64,000 nucleotides of DNA from Candidatus Freyarchaeota archaeon (GCA_030587365.1 JAUQZE010000024.1:1-64000); one strand, 5' to 3'; counted from the first letter of the stretch, positions 53,239 through 63,453 are shown. The notes: generated from the sequence alone by a model not told the origin. Translations and numbers: made by a program.

Positions 53239-53424
53239 TACCTCCTTTACTCCATCCCGAAAAACCAAAATTTTGGTCAACTATAGAATTCTGGAGGCCA
53301 CTTATCTTATATTTCTTTTTAGAAACATAACCTTTACTGCCAAAAATCATTTTATAAAAAATAATTTTAAAAAAATTTAAAAAAATAAAAAATGAGACAA
53401 GGAACTTGATTGGATTTACCTTGC

Positions 53425-54600
53425 TTATGCTCTTTCAAGTACTGTGGCGGCTCCTTGGCCTCCACCAACACACAGAGTTGCTAATCCGTATTTGCCGCCT
53501 TCCGCTTCTAGTATTCGAGCCAGGGTGCCAACTATTCTGGTTCCAGACATACCGAGCGGGTGTCCGAGTGCGACTCCTCCGCCGTGGATATTTACTTTTG
53601 CTGGGTCGATGCCTAGCTGCTTTATAGCGTAGAGTGCGACTACTGCGAAGGCTTCGTTTATTTCCCAGAAGTTTATGTCCTTTGCTGTGAGTTTTGCGGA
53701 CTTCAATGCTTTCTTGCTTGCGGGTACTGGTCCCTTACCCATGACACTCGGGTCTACTCCTGCCCATGCTATGGATTTAATGGTTGCTAGGGGTTCTAAG
53801 CCGTATTTCTTAGCCGCCTCTTTGCTCATCATCATTACCGCACCAGCGCCTGCATTCAGTGGTGAGGAGTTGCCAGCGGTTATTATACCATCCTTTGTAA
53901 ATGCGGGAGGCAGAGTAGCGAGTTTCTCAGCTGTTGTATCCGCTCTTATGCTCTGGTCGGTGTCGATTACCTGTTTCTTTCCGTCAGCCATCGTCACCTC
54001 AACTGGTAGGATTTCACCCTTGAAGAATCCTTCAGCCTGCGCTTTTGCAGCGAGCTGGTGGCTGCGTGCAGACCATTCGTCCTGCTCCTTTCTAGGAATC
54101 TTTGTTTCTGCTGACAGCTTCTCGGCTGTTAAACCCATGTTCATGGCGGTGAGCCAGTCGAATCTCTTCTCAGCAGTCAAAGCCTTTTGATTCGGGTTGA
54201 CTCCTGCTCCCATGGGTACGTGGGTCATGTGTTCAACTCCGCCAGCTACGACCACATCTGAGAAGCCAGCCATAATTTCCATAGCACCAATGTGTATCGA
54301 TGACATGGCTGAAGCGCACTGTCGGTCACAGGCCATGGCGGGAACCTCAATTGGAAGCCCAGCTATAAGGCTGAACAGTCGGCCTCCGTAACTCCACTGT
54401 TCTCCAGTTTGATTAGCACAGCCAAAAACGCATTCATCAATATTCTTTGCGTCTATCCCGGACCTCTTCACAACCTCTTTAATTACCATCGCCGCCAAAT
54501 CGTCGGAACGCACACTGTTAAAAACATCTCTTTCCGGCTCTTTGGGACGTGACCTTGAAATAGGTGTTCTCACATAACTAACAATTACTGGTTCTTTCAT
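53425..54600 (-). CDS. Acetyl-CoA acetyltransferase (thiolase)
   Basis: 391 residues: PVIVSYVRTPISRSRPKEPE, GEQWSYGGRLFSLIAGLP, CDRQCASAMSSIHIGAM with the nucleophilic cysteine near residue 88, ITAGNSSPLNAGAGAVMMMS, GGGVALGHPLGMSGTRIVG with histidine, and ATLCVGGGQGAATV with the second cysteine. All catalytic residues are present. Condenses or cleaves acetoacetyl-CoA-type substrates, in beta-oxidation or the mevalonate route. Lies upstream of the cysteine-less copy, same strand. Confidence 0.92.
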   Translation of the reverse strand: MKEPVIVSYVRTPISRSRPKEPERDVFNSVRSDDLAAMVIKEVVKRSGIDAKNIDECVFGCANQTGEQWSYGGRLFSLIAGLPIEVPAMACDRQCASAMSSIHIGAMEIMAGFSDVVVAGGVEHMTHVPMGAGVNPNQKALTAEKRFDWLTAMNMGLTAEKLSAETKIPRKEQDEWSARSHQLAAKAQAEGFFKGEILPVEVTMADGKKQVIDTDQSIRADTTAEKLATLPPAFTKDGIITAGNSSPLNAGAGAVMMMSKEAAKKYGLEPLATIKSIAWAGVDPSVMGKGPVPASKKALKSAKLTAKDINFWEINEAFAVVALYAIKQLGIDPAKVNIHGGGVALGHPLGMSGTRIVGTLARILEAEGGKYGLATLCVGGGQGAATVLERA

Positions 54601-54862
54601 TCACGTTTCCTCCAAGAATCTTAATATCGATTCTTCCGCGTATTTTTAATTCTTTTGGGTACGAAAAACCGATGATGTGATTTTCCTTATAACTTTTTGC
54701 CCATCATTTATTTTAATCAACCGTTCAGGAAACACACCACAAAAAATGGTAGATTTTCACTGGTCTCAGCGAAAAAAGAGTCAGAGATTCCCATCAACTA
54801 TTAGAGGAGTGACCCGTGAAAAAGTTCCCATAATTAACGAATATACTCCCCTTACACTCCTG

Positions 54863-55597
54863 TCATGGGGTGCAACTGGTGAAAGGCTTTATACCCGCTT
54901 GAGCTAACTGCTTCTGCACCCTAGGATAAAGAATCACCGTTTCATCCTCAAGCTCCGAAGCTAGATTCCCACTTATCCCGGAAAGCCTGCCTATTAACTC
55001 CTGCATGTTTTCCCCCGTGCTGAAAGAAGACATCACCGCCGCATTGCACGAAACCCCGCACTCCACCAGATTTTTCAACGCATCCAACTGCAACTGAAAG
55101 CCCTCTGGTTTAGCACCGGTAAGCCTAGAAAACTCCACCTCACAAGCCCCCTTCAAAGAAACCCTAACATGAACATTACTAAACTCAGATAACCGCTCAG
55201 CAAAATCCACATCCAATAATATACCCGAAGTTTCCAAAACAAAAGTATAATTGGTTCGATCAACCATTTCCAGAATCTTGAAAAGATGCTCCCTTCCCAG
55301 AGTAGGCTCATTCCCACTAAGCCTCAACAGTTTATATCCCCGCTTCTCAGCTATATGGGTAAGATTCTGGAAAACCTGCTCCGGAGTATAAAACTGACCA
55401 TACCCCTTAGGGTTATCCCGGGGCTCAGCACCCCAGCAAAAGACACACCGCAGAGGACACCCACAACAGTCCGCGGTAGCAATACCCCCATACCAATGAC
55501 CTCCCCTAAAACGGTAATACCTTCTACTTTCTCCTCGCAGAACGATTGGTTCTGTTTTCAAAGCCAATTCTAATGCGTCGAACGGCGTCAAAACCAC
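54863..55597 (-). CDS. Radical SAM protein
   Basis: 244 residues. GIATADCCGCPLRCVFCWGAEP: CxxxCxxC at about residues 47-54, where the double CC and the W after the last cysteine resemble activating-enzyme-like and archaeal 7-carboxy-type members. LLRLSGNEPTLGREHLFKILE is the GGEP-like motif (SGNEP), followed by TSGILL. An uncharacterised archaeal radical SAM family; substrate unknown. Confidence 0.85.
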   Translation of the reverse strand: MVLTPFDALELALKTEPIVLRGESRRYYRFRGGHWYGGIATADCCGCPLRCVFCWGAEPRDNPKGYGQFYTPEQVFQNLTHIAEKRGYKLLRLSGNEPTLGREHLFKILEMVDRTNYTFVLETSGILLDVDFAERLSEFSNVHVRVSLKGACEVEFSRLTGAKPEGFQLQLDALKNLVECGVSCNAAVMSSFSTGENMQELIGRLSGISGNLASELEDETVILYPRVQKQLAQAGIKPFTSCTP

Positions 55598-55684
55598 TCC
55601 TTAGCGAGTATTACGAAGGTTAATCCTTCTTACTTGAAGTGTTCAGCTGTATATGATTATATTAGGGTTTTTTGGTTTTTTCCC

Positions 55685-56104
55685 TCACGCATAGATTTCT
55701 TTACAAATTTTTAATGTGTACTCAGCGTATCTTATGGCTTCTTCCGCATCTTTCCTCGTGTAAAGTTGTTCTGGAGTTTTAAGTGTTGCTTCGTCCCCGT
55801 AGAATGTCGGACCACGTTTGAGTACCAAGTTTAAGCTTTCTCTCTTTATTTCGGGCAATGCATTCAGTATTTCTTGTGGAGGACTCAGGGTTTGGAGAGT
55901 CGCTTCAAGCAAGCTTCCCACCTCATGTTTTTTCGGGTAGTCCCGTCCAAGCAACCTTAAGGTTGCCTTTATGGCTAGCTCCACTGATTCCTGCGCTCTT
56001 CTCACAGCTCTATGGTGAAGCCCCTGCTTTAATGCGTTTTTCGCTTCCTGCAGCGTGTACTCGCTCCCCCTGAAGTAGGCTTTTGACAAGTCCTCTGTGT
56101 TCAT
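55685..56104 (-). CDS. HEPN-domain protein (toxin of HEPN/MNT pair)
   Basis: 139 residues, all-helical: SKAYFRGSEYTLQEAKNAL, HHRAVRRAQESVELAIKATLRLLGRDYPKKHEVGSLLEATLQ. RDYPKKH is the RX4-6H catalytic motif of HEPN RNases. Its ATG overlaps the stop of the upstream nucleotidyltransferase (ATGA), so the two are coupled. Confidence 0.85.
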   Translation of the reverse strand: MNTEDLSKAYFRGSEYTLQEAKNALKQGLHHRAVRRAQESVELAIKATLRLLGRDYPKKHEVGSLLEATLQTLSPPQEILNALPEIKRESLNLVLKRGPTFYGDEATLKTPEQLYTRKDAEEAIRYAEYTLKICKEIYA

Positions 56105-56616
56105 ATTTCCAGAACCTCTCCCCTCTTAATTGAAGGCTTAAGCACCCAGTACCAGGAACCGTCCGGGAGGTAAACTTTTTTCGACCCGAGTTCTTGGAGC
56201 CGTTTCTCCAATCTTTTTAATACGTTTTCCATAAAACCGTTTCTGTCATATATTATGACTCCGTCCTCAATCATGTCTAGGTAAATTGGTCGGTTTTTCT
56301 CTGCCTCTTCTGGACGGAGAGGGTGGAACTGAATCCAGACCTGTTCATCCAAAGGTTTCTTCTCCTCACTCCATAGTTGGAGTATGACATCAACCAGTTT
56401 GTCTGTTCTGTGCATGGATTTCTCAAAATCTTCGCATACCAAGAGCACGTCTATGTCGCTGTCCCGCTTTGCCACTCCTCGGGCCACGGAGCCGAAAACA
56501 ACAATCGAGACCAGTTTCTCCCCAAACCTCGCGCTCAAAAGCTCGGTGAGCCTACGAACAGTCCCCCGATACTCTTCCTGGGGAATCGCCGCAATCCCAA
56601 ATCTCAAAAAAACCAC
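56101..56616 (-). CDS. MNT nucleotidyltransferase (antitoxin of HEPN/MNT pair)
   Basis: 171 residues: RFGEKLVSIVVFGSVARGVAKRDSDIDVLLV gives the GSxxRG...DxD nucleotidyltransferase core, and QVWIQFHPLRPEE the third acidic region. C-terminal domain of unknown fold (LGSKKVYLPDGSWYWVLKPSI). In characterised pairs MNT adenylylates or binds the HEPN partner. First gene of a two-gene unit with HEPN. Confidence 0.85.
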   Translation of the reverse strand: MVFLRFGIAAIPQEEYRGTVRRLTELLSARFGEKLVSIVVFGSVARGVAKRDSDIDVLLVCEDFEKSMHRTDKLVDVILQLWSEEKKPLDEQVWIQFHPLRPEEAEKNRPIYLDMIEDGVIIYDRNGFMENVLKRLEKRLQELGSKKVYLPDGSWYWVLKPSIKRGEVLEI

Positions 56617-56639
56617 CTTATGGTAATCGAATGAAAAGC

Positions 56640-57127
56640 GGCTTTAAAAAACTTGTCGCCCTCATGGTGGAAAATCATTAACACTGCTTTGAAGCCTTCG
56701 CGCTGCTTCAATTATGACTTCGGACGGAATAAATGGCGTGGGGTTACACCCAGTTGGAATGAAATTTATATAATTCTAAAAAAATTTTTTTAATAGTTTT
56801 TACCAAAAACGTAACATTACCTAAAACCTAAAGATATTTAAGAACCAAACTTGAAAATAAATTACCATAACCATCTTATACTATACAGACATTTTATGCG
56901 GAAATGAGAAAATCGCAAAAAAAGAATTAAATATTAAAAAAACTATAAATATCTCAAATATAACAATAAATACAGACAAACTCCCCAAAAACAAGACAAC
57001 TAAAGATGAAAAAGGTACCGTAAGAGTCTATTAGAATAAATAAAAATACTGGAGAACTTTTTCCGACACTTTAAAAGGCTTAAAATAAACGGGGCTAATT
57101 TCTCTCTTTAAATTGTAGGGTGGTCTA
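56640..57127. other. AT-rich intergenic region before the receptor gene
   Basis: More than 75 percent A/T by eye, without coding frames. Several TATA-like runs, the nearest being GGCTTAAAATAAACGG about 45 bases before the ATG. Ribosome site GTAGGGTGG overlaps 57115-57123. Confidence 0.45.
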
Positions 57128-60082
57128 ATGAAAATAAACAAAGGAAAGAAAAAACTATTGGCAGCAGGACTAATCCTACTATTCCTCACAGTTCTAGGCG
57201 TCTCGCTTTTAAACACTAATCCTGCAATGTTTAATGGAACAATGTTTCCAAGCACTTCTAACAACTTCTACCAAAAAGGATCACAAACTGGTTCTGGCGG
57301 TCAGTTGAACGCACTGCTAACAATAACCAATAACACAAATTCAACATATGAGGTAACAGATACTAGCTCTGATTTTAATATTTCATGCCAAGCCGGTTGG
57401 AATATAACATACGCACAAATAATTCTCTCAAATATTTCTGCACCATCAGTTATCCGACAAATAGAAACCGATCATACTGATTCTTATCCAACAGATAGTC
57501 TACTCGATATGTCGTTCAATATAACTACTAGAAAAGCCTATCTTGATAATGTAACAGTAATCCTAAGTGTAACCTCCTTAAGTGGAGGAGACAATTATAT
57601 AAACTTCTGGGTTCGAAACGCGAGCTGGGATAGTGGCAACCAACGCCCACAGCCATCTTTGCGTATTTCCCCTCTAATACAGGCATTACTACCTGATACG
57701 GGCTGGCAGACCATTACTGTCGCATTTAATCACTTAACTCTAGATACGAGTAAAACTAGTAATAACACATTCTTTGTTGAGGTTGTGGAGGATGATACGT
57801 CCCCAAGTGGCCCAAGTTGTGGTTGGCGTCAGACTAGTGATACAAGTCCTCCTAGCGGCGATGGCGTTAACGAAGGCTATGCTTATAATTGGGGCACAAG
57901 TACTTATCTCGCCATTGACTTCGTTCTAACAATAAGACTCACTCCAAGTGGTACTTCGCCCTACACAATTGCTTATCCTGAAGATCTTTTACTTGCAATT
58001 AATGGAACTCAAGTATCAAATAATAACAGTGTTCTCGGAGAAGGAATATGTGAAATGACTACAGTTAACGTGACATCCAGTACGGGAGCCATACTTTTTA
58101 ACGCTAGTTCACCTTGGTATAGTCCAGTTAGTTTTAACATCACCTATCGGAATGTTACTTACTCTAAGTATCAAACTTCAAGTACTGATTTCAGTGTTAG
58201 CAGCGAAGATACTTACGCGAATTGGAATGTTACTGTTGATGTTACAGGGAGTAATTCCTTTGCACCGGGGATGGGAGAAAACTATCATAACTACATTAGT
58301 TTAGATCTTCCGGATGACTGGTGGAATAGTACCCCTGAGGCTCTTAACCTATCTGGCGGCAGCGCTCCTTACATTGATCCTGACCCCAATGATGATATTG
58401 TAGGTTTTGAAGCAACTAACGGCACATGGATTGTTCAATGCGGTGCGCCAAACTATGTTAAAAATATTACAGTCATAAATCAAGACTTTAATGTTAATGT
58501 TACAAAAGCCATCTTGATTGACAACAATTTGAATATTACTGTTGCTCTTAACAACACTGTTAACGGTAACTGGAATGCCAATCTTACAATTTATAATTCA
58601 ACAAACCCCTCTGTATTTAACAATGAAACTTCTGGTACTGCTGGGTCTTCATTTTGGTTCCCTCTCAATGTTTCTGATGATATTAAGGATCCTGGTACTT
58701 ACAACATTTCTGTCTTCTTTAATTCAAGCTTTGAGGTAGGAAACTTTGAAATTGTTAATTTCCAAGTGAGTTCCTCTGGGACAACTAGTTTGACCGTGAA
58801 CAATCCTCCTGAATACGTTAAACCTCCTCAGCTTGCTAACATAACAGTGGGATTTAATAGAACCGATATAAACCAGGGAATTACTGGTCTCAATGAAACC
58901 AATTTTGGTCTTATTGGTGGCTCTTTTATTGACTGGGTAGATGGCCTGGGCGGTGGAGTCTACGTTTTGCATATCAATTTCACTTCTGAGGGTTATCATA
59001 CTTTTAGGGTGACTGTTCAGGGTGTCCCCGGCTATAATAATGCAACTTCTAACTGGATTACACTCCTTTACGGTGTTCCCCCTCCCACTGATATTACTTT
59101 TCTTCTGCTTTCCACTTTCCTGTCACAGTTCCAGTCAGGGCGGAATCAGAGCAATATGCTTCTTATATTTTTGTTAGTGGGTGCTGTTGTTGCTGTTGGT
59201 TCTGGTGGCTACGTGGCGAATAGGAGGAGAAAGATTCCCTTAAAGGCTATGGCTAGTCTTGAGAATATTCTTGTGGATCATATTCCTACGGGTATTACTT
59301 TGTGGGCTTTTGACTTTTTCAGGATGGAGCAGGATGTGACTCTGGTTTCTGGTTTCATGACGGCGGTTAGGACTTTCTTGGGTGAGATGCAGAAGGGTGG
59401 TTTGAGGAAGCTTGAGACGGAGTTTGGAACGTTTATCCGTGAGGATGGAGCGTTTCTGACTGCTACCTGTATTACAAGCGGTAACACTTCGTCGGAGGAG
59501 AACTGGATTAGGCGGAGATTGCGTAGTTTCTTGTCTATTTCTGAGCAGCAAAACTTGGATGCGCTTGAGAAATGGAAGGGTGACGCCGCGCCTTTCAGGA
59601 AGTCTTTTCCAACGGTTCTGGCTTCGGTGATTGATCTTGATAAGACTGAGGAGCTTCAGAGACAGAGGATTTTGAGGTTGGAGAATGAGAAAGAGAGGCT
59701 TCGAATGGAGCTTAATAATTTGGGTTCTCAGATGGAGGGTCTGAGTAAGCAGGTTGAAGCTAAGGAAATCAGTAAGGCGGAATTTGAGGCTAGAACTGCT
59801 AAGATAGAACCGGAATATGACAGGTTTCAGAATGAATTCATTCGCGTCAGCCTCTTTCTGTCAAGGGCGCCTTCCAAACTGGAAGCGAAAAAGGTTAAGC
59901 CGGAAGTCACTGAGGATGTGGAAAAGATTCAGGGAAGGTTCCTCGAAATCAGGATGGAAATAGAGGAGCTGCGGAGGAAAGAGGTGGAGGGTACTATTAC
60001 CTCCAAGGATCATAAGCGTAGGGATAAACTTCAGACAGAACTAGTGAGTCTCATAGAGAAGCTAGATAAACTCCAAAAATAA
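57128..60082 (+). CDS. Large membrane receptor: glycoprotein-like ectodomain, TM, longin-like cytoplasmic sensor, coiled coil
   Basis: 984 residues. Signal/anchor at residues 9-27 (LLAAGLILLFLTVLGVSLL). The ectodomain of about 650 residues is rich in N, T, S and aromatic residues with dozens of N-x-S/T sites and beta-sandwich-like texture. A membrane helix at about 678-696 (MLLIFLLVGAVVAVGSGGYV) is followed by stop-transfer NRRRK. The cytoplasmic domain (SLENILVDHIPTGITLWAFD, LVSGFMTAVRTFLGEM, LRKLETEFGTFIREDGAFLTAT) resembles the longin/roadblock-like sensors abundant in Asgard and related archaea. A long coiled coil follows to the C-terminus. The architecture suggests a surface sensor signalling inward. 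Domain call is from pattern only. Confidence 0.72.
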   Translation: MKINKGKKKLLAAGLILLFLTVLGVSLLNTNPAMFNGTMFPSTSNNFYQKGSQTGSGGQLNALLTITNNTNSTYEVTDTSSDFNISCQAGWNITYAQIILSNISAPSVIRQIETDHTDSYPTDSLLDMSFNITTRKAYLDNVTVILSVTSLSGGDNYINFWVRNASWDSGNQRPQPSLRISPLIQALLPDTGWQTITVAFNHLTLDTSKTSNNTFFVEVVEDDTSPSGPSCGWRQTSDTSPPSGDGVNEGYAYNWGTSTYLAIDFVLTIRLTPSGTSPYTIAYPEDLLLAINGTQVSNNNSVLGEGICEMTTVNVTSSTGAILFNASSPWYSPVSFNITYRNVTYSKYQTSSTDFSVSSEDTYANWNVTVDVTGSNSFAPGMGENYHNYISLDLPDDWWNSTPEALNLSGGSAPYIDPDPNDDIVGFEATNGTWIVQCGAPNYVKNITVINQDFNVNVTKAILIDNNLNITVALNNTVNGNWNANLTIYNSTNPSVFNNETSGTAGSSFWFPLNVSDDIKDPGTYNISVFFNSSFEVGNFEIVNFQVSSSGTTSLTVNNPPEYVKPPQLANITVGFNRTDINQGITGLNETNFGLIGGSFIDWVDGLGGGVYVLHINFTSEGYHTFRVTVQGVPGYNNATSNWITLLYGVPPPTDITFLLLSTFLSQFQSGRNQSNMLLIFLLVGAVVAVGSGGYVANRRRKIPLKAMASLENILVDHIPTGITLWAFDFFRMEQDVTLVSGFMTAVRTFLGEMQKGGLRKLETEFGTFIREDGAFLTATCITSGNTSSEENWIRRRLRSFLSISEQQNLDALEKWKGDAAPFRKSFPTVLASVIDLDKTEELQRQRILRLENEKERLRMELNNLGSQMEGLSKQVEAKEISKAEFEARTAKIEPEYDRFQNEFIRVSLFLSRAPSKLEAKKVKPEVTEDVEKIQGRFLEIRMEIEELRRKEVEGTITSKDHKRRDKLQTELVSLIEKLDKLQK

Positions 60083-60108
60083 CTTTTCACCTTTATTTTT
60101 TCTTTTTT

Positions 60109-60312
60109 TCAAGTGTCATGTGCTGAATTTGTTTTGATTTCCAGTTTCATTTTTTCGAATGTTTTTCCCTCCCCGCAGAGTTCACATACTTCCGGTCGTT
60201 CTTGGGTCTTGTTGAGCCCCCCGCAGTTTGTGCATCTCCAAAAGATGATATTCTTCATTCGGGTTTCTGCACCTGAGTCAGGTTTTTCTTCATTTCCGGT
60301 TTCATCTTTCAT
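60109..60312 (-). CDS. Small zinc-ribbon protein
   Basis: 67 residues: acidic start, then IIFWRCTNCGGLNKTQERPEVCELCGEGKTFEKM. CxxC pairs 15 apart form a rubredoxin-like zinc ribbon. Role unknown. Converges on the receptor gene. Confidence 0.7.
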   Translation of the reverse strand: MKDETGNEEKPDSGAETRMKNIIFWRCTNCGGLNKTQERPEVCELCGEGKTFEKMKLEIKTNSAHDT

Positions 60313-60506
60313 TTTTACGCCCCATTCTTAACTTTTTCTGACATTAATAGGAATCCTTTGGAGGAATAAAAAGTTCGTGATATGTGGAATGGGTATGTGT
60401 TGCTGTTGTTTGTTTGAAAAAATTAAAAATTAGGAACCCCCCAAGGGATTTTATGGTGTGTTGTGGTGTTTTTTGATTGTTTTTAGTGGTGTGATATTGG
60501 GAGGGG

Positions 60507-61286
60507 TTAGCCTATGTAGCTGCTTTGGTGTTGTGTTTCTTGAGGTTCTCCTTTTAGGGGCTTTTTATCCTTGTGGGCTGTTGGGTGTGTTTGGCTCTTT
60601 GTGGGGTTGCCGTTTAGGGGTAGGTTGAAGTATTTTTTCAGTGTTTCAACTAGTGCTTTTGTGGCGTTTGGATCGTTGTTTCCGGTTGAGGCTAGTTGTG
60701 CGCTGGTTTCGGAGAGTATTATTGCTCCGTCTATGTTGAAGTTTTGTTTTGCGAGTGCTGGTACCATGCCGTTGGCTCCTAGTATTTCTCCCTCGGTCAT
60801 GGGCTTGGCGTGGGGTAGGCTGAGGAATTTTTCTAGGTGTTCGGTTTCCTTGTGGGTGGTGGCTACGTATATTTTTGTGGGGTCTTTTCTGCTGGGGGAT
60901 TCAACTATGTATGCGCCGAGGGTTACTATGAGCTTCACACCATTTTTTGACATGAGTTCTGCTAGGTATTGTGAGATGGTGTAGATTCCTCTTGAGGTTA
61001 ACGGTTGGTCGTCGCCTGAGATGAAGAATATGTCTTGCTTGTTTTCTGGGTCTTTCCAGAAATGGATCTGGATGACTGGGAGGTGTGGGATTCCGTCGTT
61101 GATTATGATTATGGGTGGGAGGTCGTTGAAACCCAGCTCCATAATCTTTTTTGCTTTGAGATTGTCCACGAGTTGTTTTACGGCTTCTGTGCCGACGTTG
61201 CTTATGTCGGGGAGTCCCTGTATGCATATGGGGTTGTTGATTTTTTTGGGTACTTTTTTATAGGTTTTCACGGTTATTCCGTACAT
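60507..61286 (-). CDS. PAC2-family protein
   Basis: 259 residues: NPICIQGLPDISNVGTEAVKQLVDNLKAKKIMEL, then HLPVIQIHFWKDPENKQDIFFISGDDQPLTSRGIYTISQYLAELM, LIVTLGAYI and ILGANGMVPALAKQ match the PAC2 fold, related to proteasome assembly chaperone 2. C-terminal 35 residues are low-complexity and polar. Possible role in proteasome or peptide-ligase processes; not known for archaeal members. Confidence 0.85.
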   Translation of the reverse strand: MYGITVKTYKKVPKKINNPICIQGLPDISNVGTEAVKQLVDNLKAKKIMELGFNDLPPIIIINDGIPHLPVIQIHFWKDPENKQDIFFISGDDQPLTSRGIYTISQYLAELMSKNGVKLIVTLGAYIVESPSRKDPTKIYVATTHKETEHLEKFLSLPHAKPMTEGEILGANGMVPALAKQNFNIDGAIILSETSAQLASTGNNDPNATKALVETLKKYFNLPLNGNPTKSQTHPTAHKDKKPLKGEPQETQHQSSYIG

Positions 61287-61692
61287 TGTTTTATCACCAA
61301 AAGTTCCACTGGAAATTGACCCGTACTACCTAAACAATCATTTAATCTTTAAAATATTTAAAATACGCTAACACCCACGTAATACGAAAAAAGACAAACA
61401 AAATATTATTCCAAATTCAGTAAATAAAACAAATATCCAAAAAATAATATAATTGGAAAATTCTGTAAAAATTTTTCACAATAATTCTCTTTAATAGATA
61501 ATACGCAGAATTAAAATATCCACATCCCTTCGATAAAAACACAAACAAAATAGAATCCGAAAAACAAAAATTTTTATATCTACAACAAACCCGATAAGGG
61601 TAATACAAATAAACCCCTCAGAAAGAAAATTCCCACTACCCAAATAAGGAGAATAAGGGTTATACAAAACTTCAGGAAAGATGTGAAAGTAT
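61287..61692. other. AT-rich divergent intergenic region
   Basis: Separates the PAC2 gene from the following divergent gene. Very A/T-rich; any open frames here are compositional. Promoters for both genes expected. Confidence 0.45.
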
Positions 61693-62808
61693 TTGAGTCC
61701 AAAAACAAAATCGAGAAAAATACCACTATGCGAGAAGACGGGCGAAACCATCATCGAAATTGAGGTGCCTCTAACATCACATGTAGACCCGGCCGAAATT
61801 AGAAAAGAGCTGGGCTTACCGGATTACATTAACTTGGACTACCTGCCTATGAAAAGGGCTATGATTACACTATGGGCTGCGAAAAATGCTGGGAAACTAC
61901 ACTTACAATATCCACAAGTGATAAGGGACTTTATAGGGAAATCGAAAATCTGTAATGAACCATTGAATGTTTTACTTTTCGGAGGGGGTGCGTTTAAACT
62001 GCATTGCCCCAGTGCCAATGCTGAGAGGCGTGCTTTTAACCGTGTTTTGAAAGATTTAGATTTGATCTCCTCCAAGAAGCAGAGCGTAAATGTAAAGAAT
62101 CTACTCCTGTGCTTGGGCGGGATGTACGGTAGTACGTACACTCACTTTATGCTTATTTCAGATAGGGTTTTCAGCGCCATACGTAGAGGTGAGAGGTGGA
62201 GAGTGAGAGCTATCGACTCCATAGACAGTGAAGGAAACCCGGAGGCGGGATGTATGGATATACTGACCGAGGAAATAAATATGCGCCACAAAGTGGACGT
62301 AAGAAAAGAGCTCGCCCAGCCCCCAGAAGAAAACCTCTACACCATCGGGCTTGAGAACATGCTTCTATCCAAGTGCCAGTTCATTGAAGAACACCCCAAG
62401 GAGGCGACATCCCAACTGGAAGAGGAGGGACTCCTACACAGGATACTTCCATGCAACAGTCACTATAATCCCGCCAAAATTGTTATCGGCATGGAGAACA
62501 AAGACATTTTGGATGTATGTGCGCTCCTTCTCGATCACCCTATCGGAGAAGGCCGGGAGGAGATAAACGGTCAGAAAATCGCAGACCTGCTCAAGGATGA
62601 CAAAAAATTCAGAAAAACTGTGAGACTGAATCTGGAAATGATTGTAAACAATCAGAAGACCTTAAAAGAATTCGGGGCCAAAAAGAAAGAAATTAATAAG
62701 ATAATTTCCAGAATACAGGAGCTTCTGGCTATCATACCCGAGTCTCCCGAAAAATGGAACAAACCCTGGTGGAACACAGACGTATCCACCGTAGAAGTAG
62801 CACGATAA
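61693..62808 (+). CDS. Unrecognised 371-residue protein
   Basis: TTG start after AGGAAAG. Begins SPKTKSRKIPLCEKTGETIIEIEVPL, then HVDPAEIRKELGLPDYINLDYLPM, VLLFGGGAFKLHCPSANAERRAF, LLLCLGGMYGSTYTHFMLISDRVFSAIRRGERW, and a helical C-terminal half. The GGGAFKLHC and CLGGMYGSTY phrases look like conserved active or binding sites. HPKEATSQLEEEGLLHRIL may be a regulatory helix. Family not recognised; may belong with the repeated genes to its right. Confidence 0.7.
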   Translation: MSPKTKSRKIPLCEKTGETIIEIEVPLTSHVDPAEIRKELGLPDYINLDYLPMKRAMITLWAAKNAGKLHLQYPQVIRDFIGKSKICNEPLNVLLFGGGAFKLHCPSANAERRAFNRVLKDLDLISSKKQSVNVKNLLLCLGGMYGSTYTHFMLISDRVFSAIRRGERWRVRAIDSIDSEGNPEAGCMDILTEEINMRHKVDVRKELAQPPEENLYTIGLENMLLSKCQFIEEHPKEATSQLEEEGLLHRILPCNSHYNPAKIVIGMENKDILDVCALLLDHPIGEGREEINGQKIADLLKDDKKFRKTVRLNLEMIVNNQKTLKEFGAKKKEINKIISRIQELLAIIPESPEKWNKPWWNTDVSTVEVAR

Positions 62809-62918
62809 AACCCAGATTAAAAAACTAAAAGAGGATCCACCTTTTTTAATTAATATTTCTACTCTAATTGTTTTTAGGGGAATACTCTCGGGGTTTCGGT
62901 GTGGTATCCGTGGTTTTT

Positions 62919-63290
62919 TCATCCTAGGAATCCTCTTAGGGCTTCGGCTTCTAGGATTTTTTCTTCCATTTTTGTTGGTTCGTTCTGTTTGAATAGTTTC
63001 ACTATCTGTGTGGTTAGGTTTTGGTGTTCCTGGTTGGTTTCGAATTCGAATTCCTTGGCTATTTCTCGGATTTTTTCTGCTAGATTAGGTGAGAGTAGTT
63101 TGAGGTTATCTTAGTTTAGGTACTGGAGAGCTTGGGAGATGTGTTCGTCTAAGCTTTTGTAAATCTCAGCAATCGCCTCCCTGTGTTTTTCGTTTAGCGC
63201 AGAGAGGTCGAAGATTTCTGGGGGGATGCCTACATTGTAGATTGGTGCACAGAGGCTTTGGGGATCTTCTTTCTCTCACATCTTCAGATT
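62919..63290 (-). pseudogene. Broken copy of an unidentified repeated gene
   Basis: The reverse strand reads SLCAPIYNVGIPPEIFDLSAL, NEKHREAIAEIYKSLDEHISQALQYLN, then an in-frame TAA where the second copy at 63771-64000 has CAA. It resumes DNLKLLSPNLAEKIREIAKEFEFETNQEHQNL to ALRGFLG and stop. About 190 bases at the 3' end are almost identical between the copies. Helical, unrecognised. Confidence 0.7.
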
Positions 63291-63453
63291 CACTTTGTCC
63301 TTTGCGGCTAGTTGGGGTAGTTCAGTGGTTTAAATATGGAAAAAAATAACAATAACATAGGTATTAAGATAAGATGAGTATAAAAGAGAGTGTAAAACAT
63401 TGGGCGAAATCTTAATTATTCGCTTTTAGGTTCTCTAAGGAGGTGCTTATTTT

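Noticed and set aside
52148..54400. Forward frames opposite the thiolases
   Set aside because: Antisense shadows with no homology.
61417..61754. Reverse aromatic-rich frames before the 371-residue gene
   Set aside because: Compositional frames in AT-rich DNA; they overlap the real gene start.
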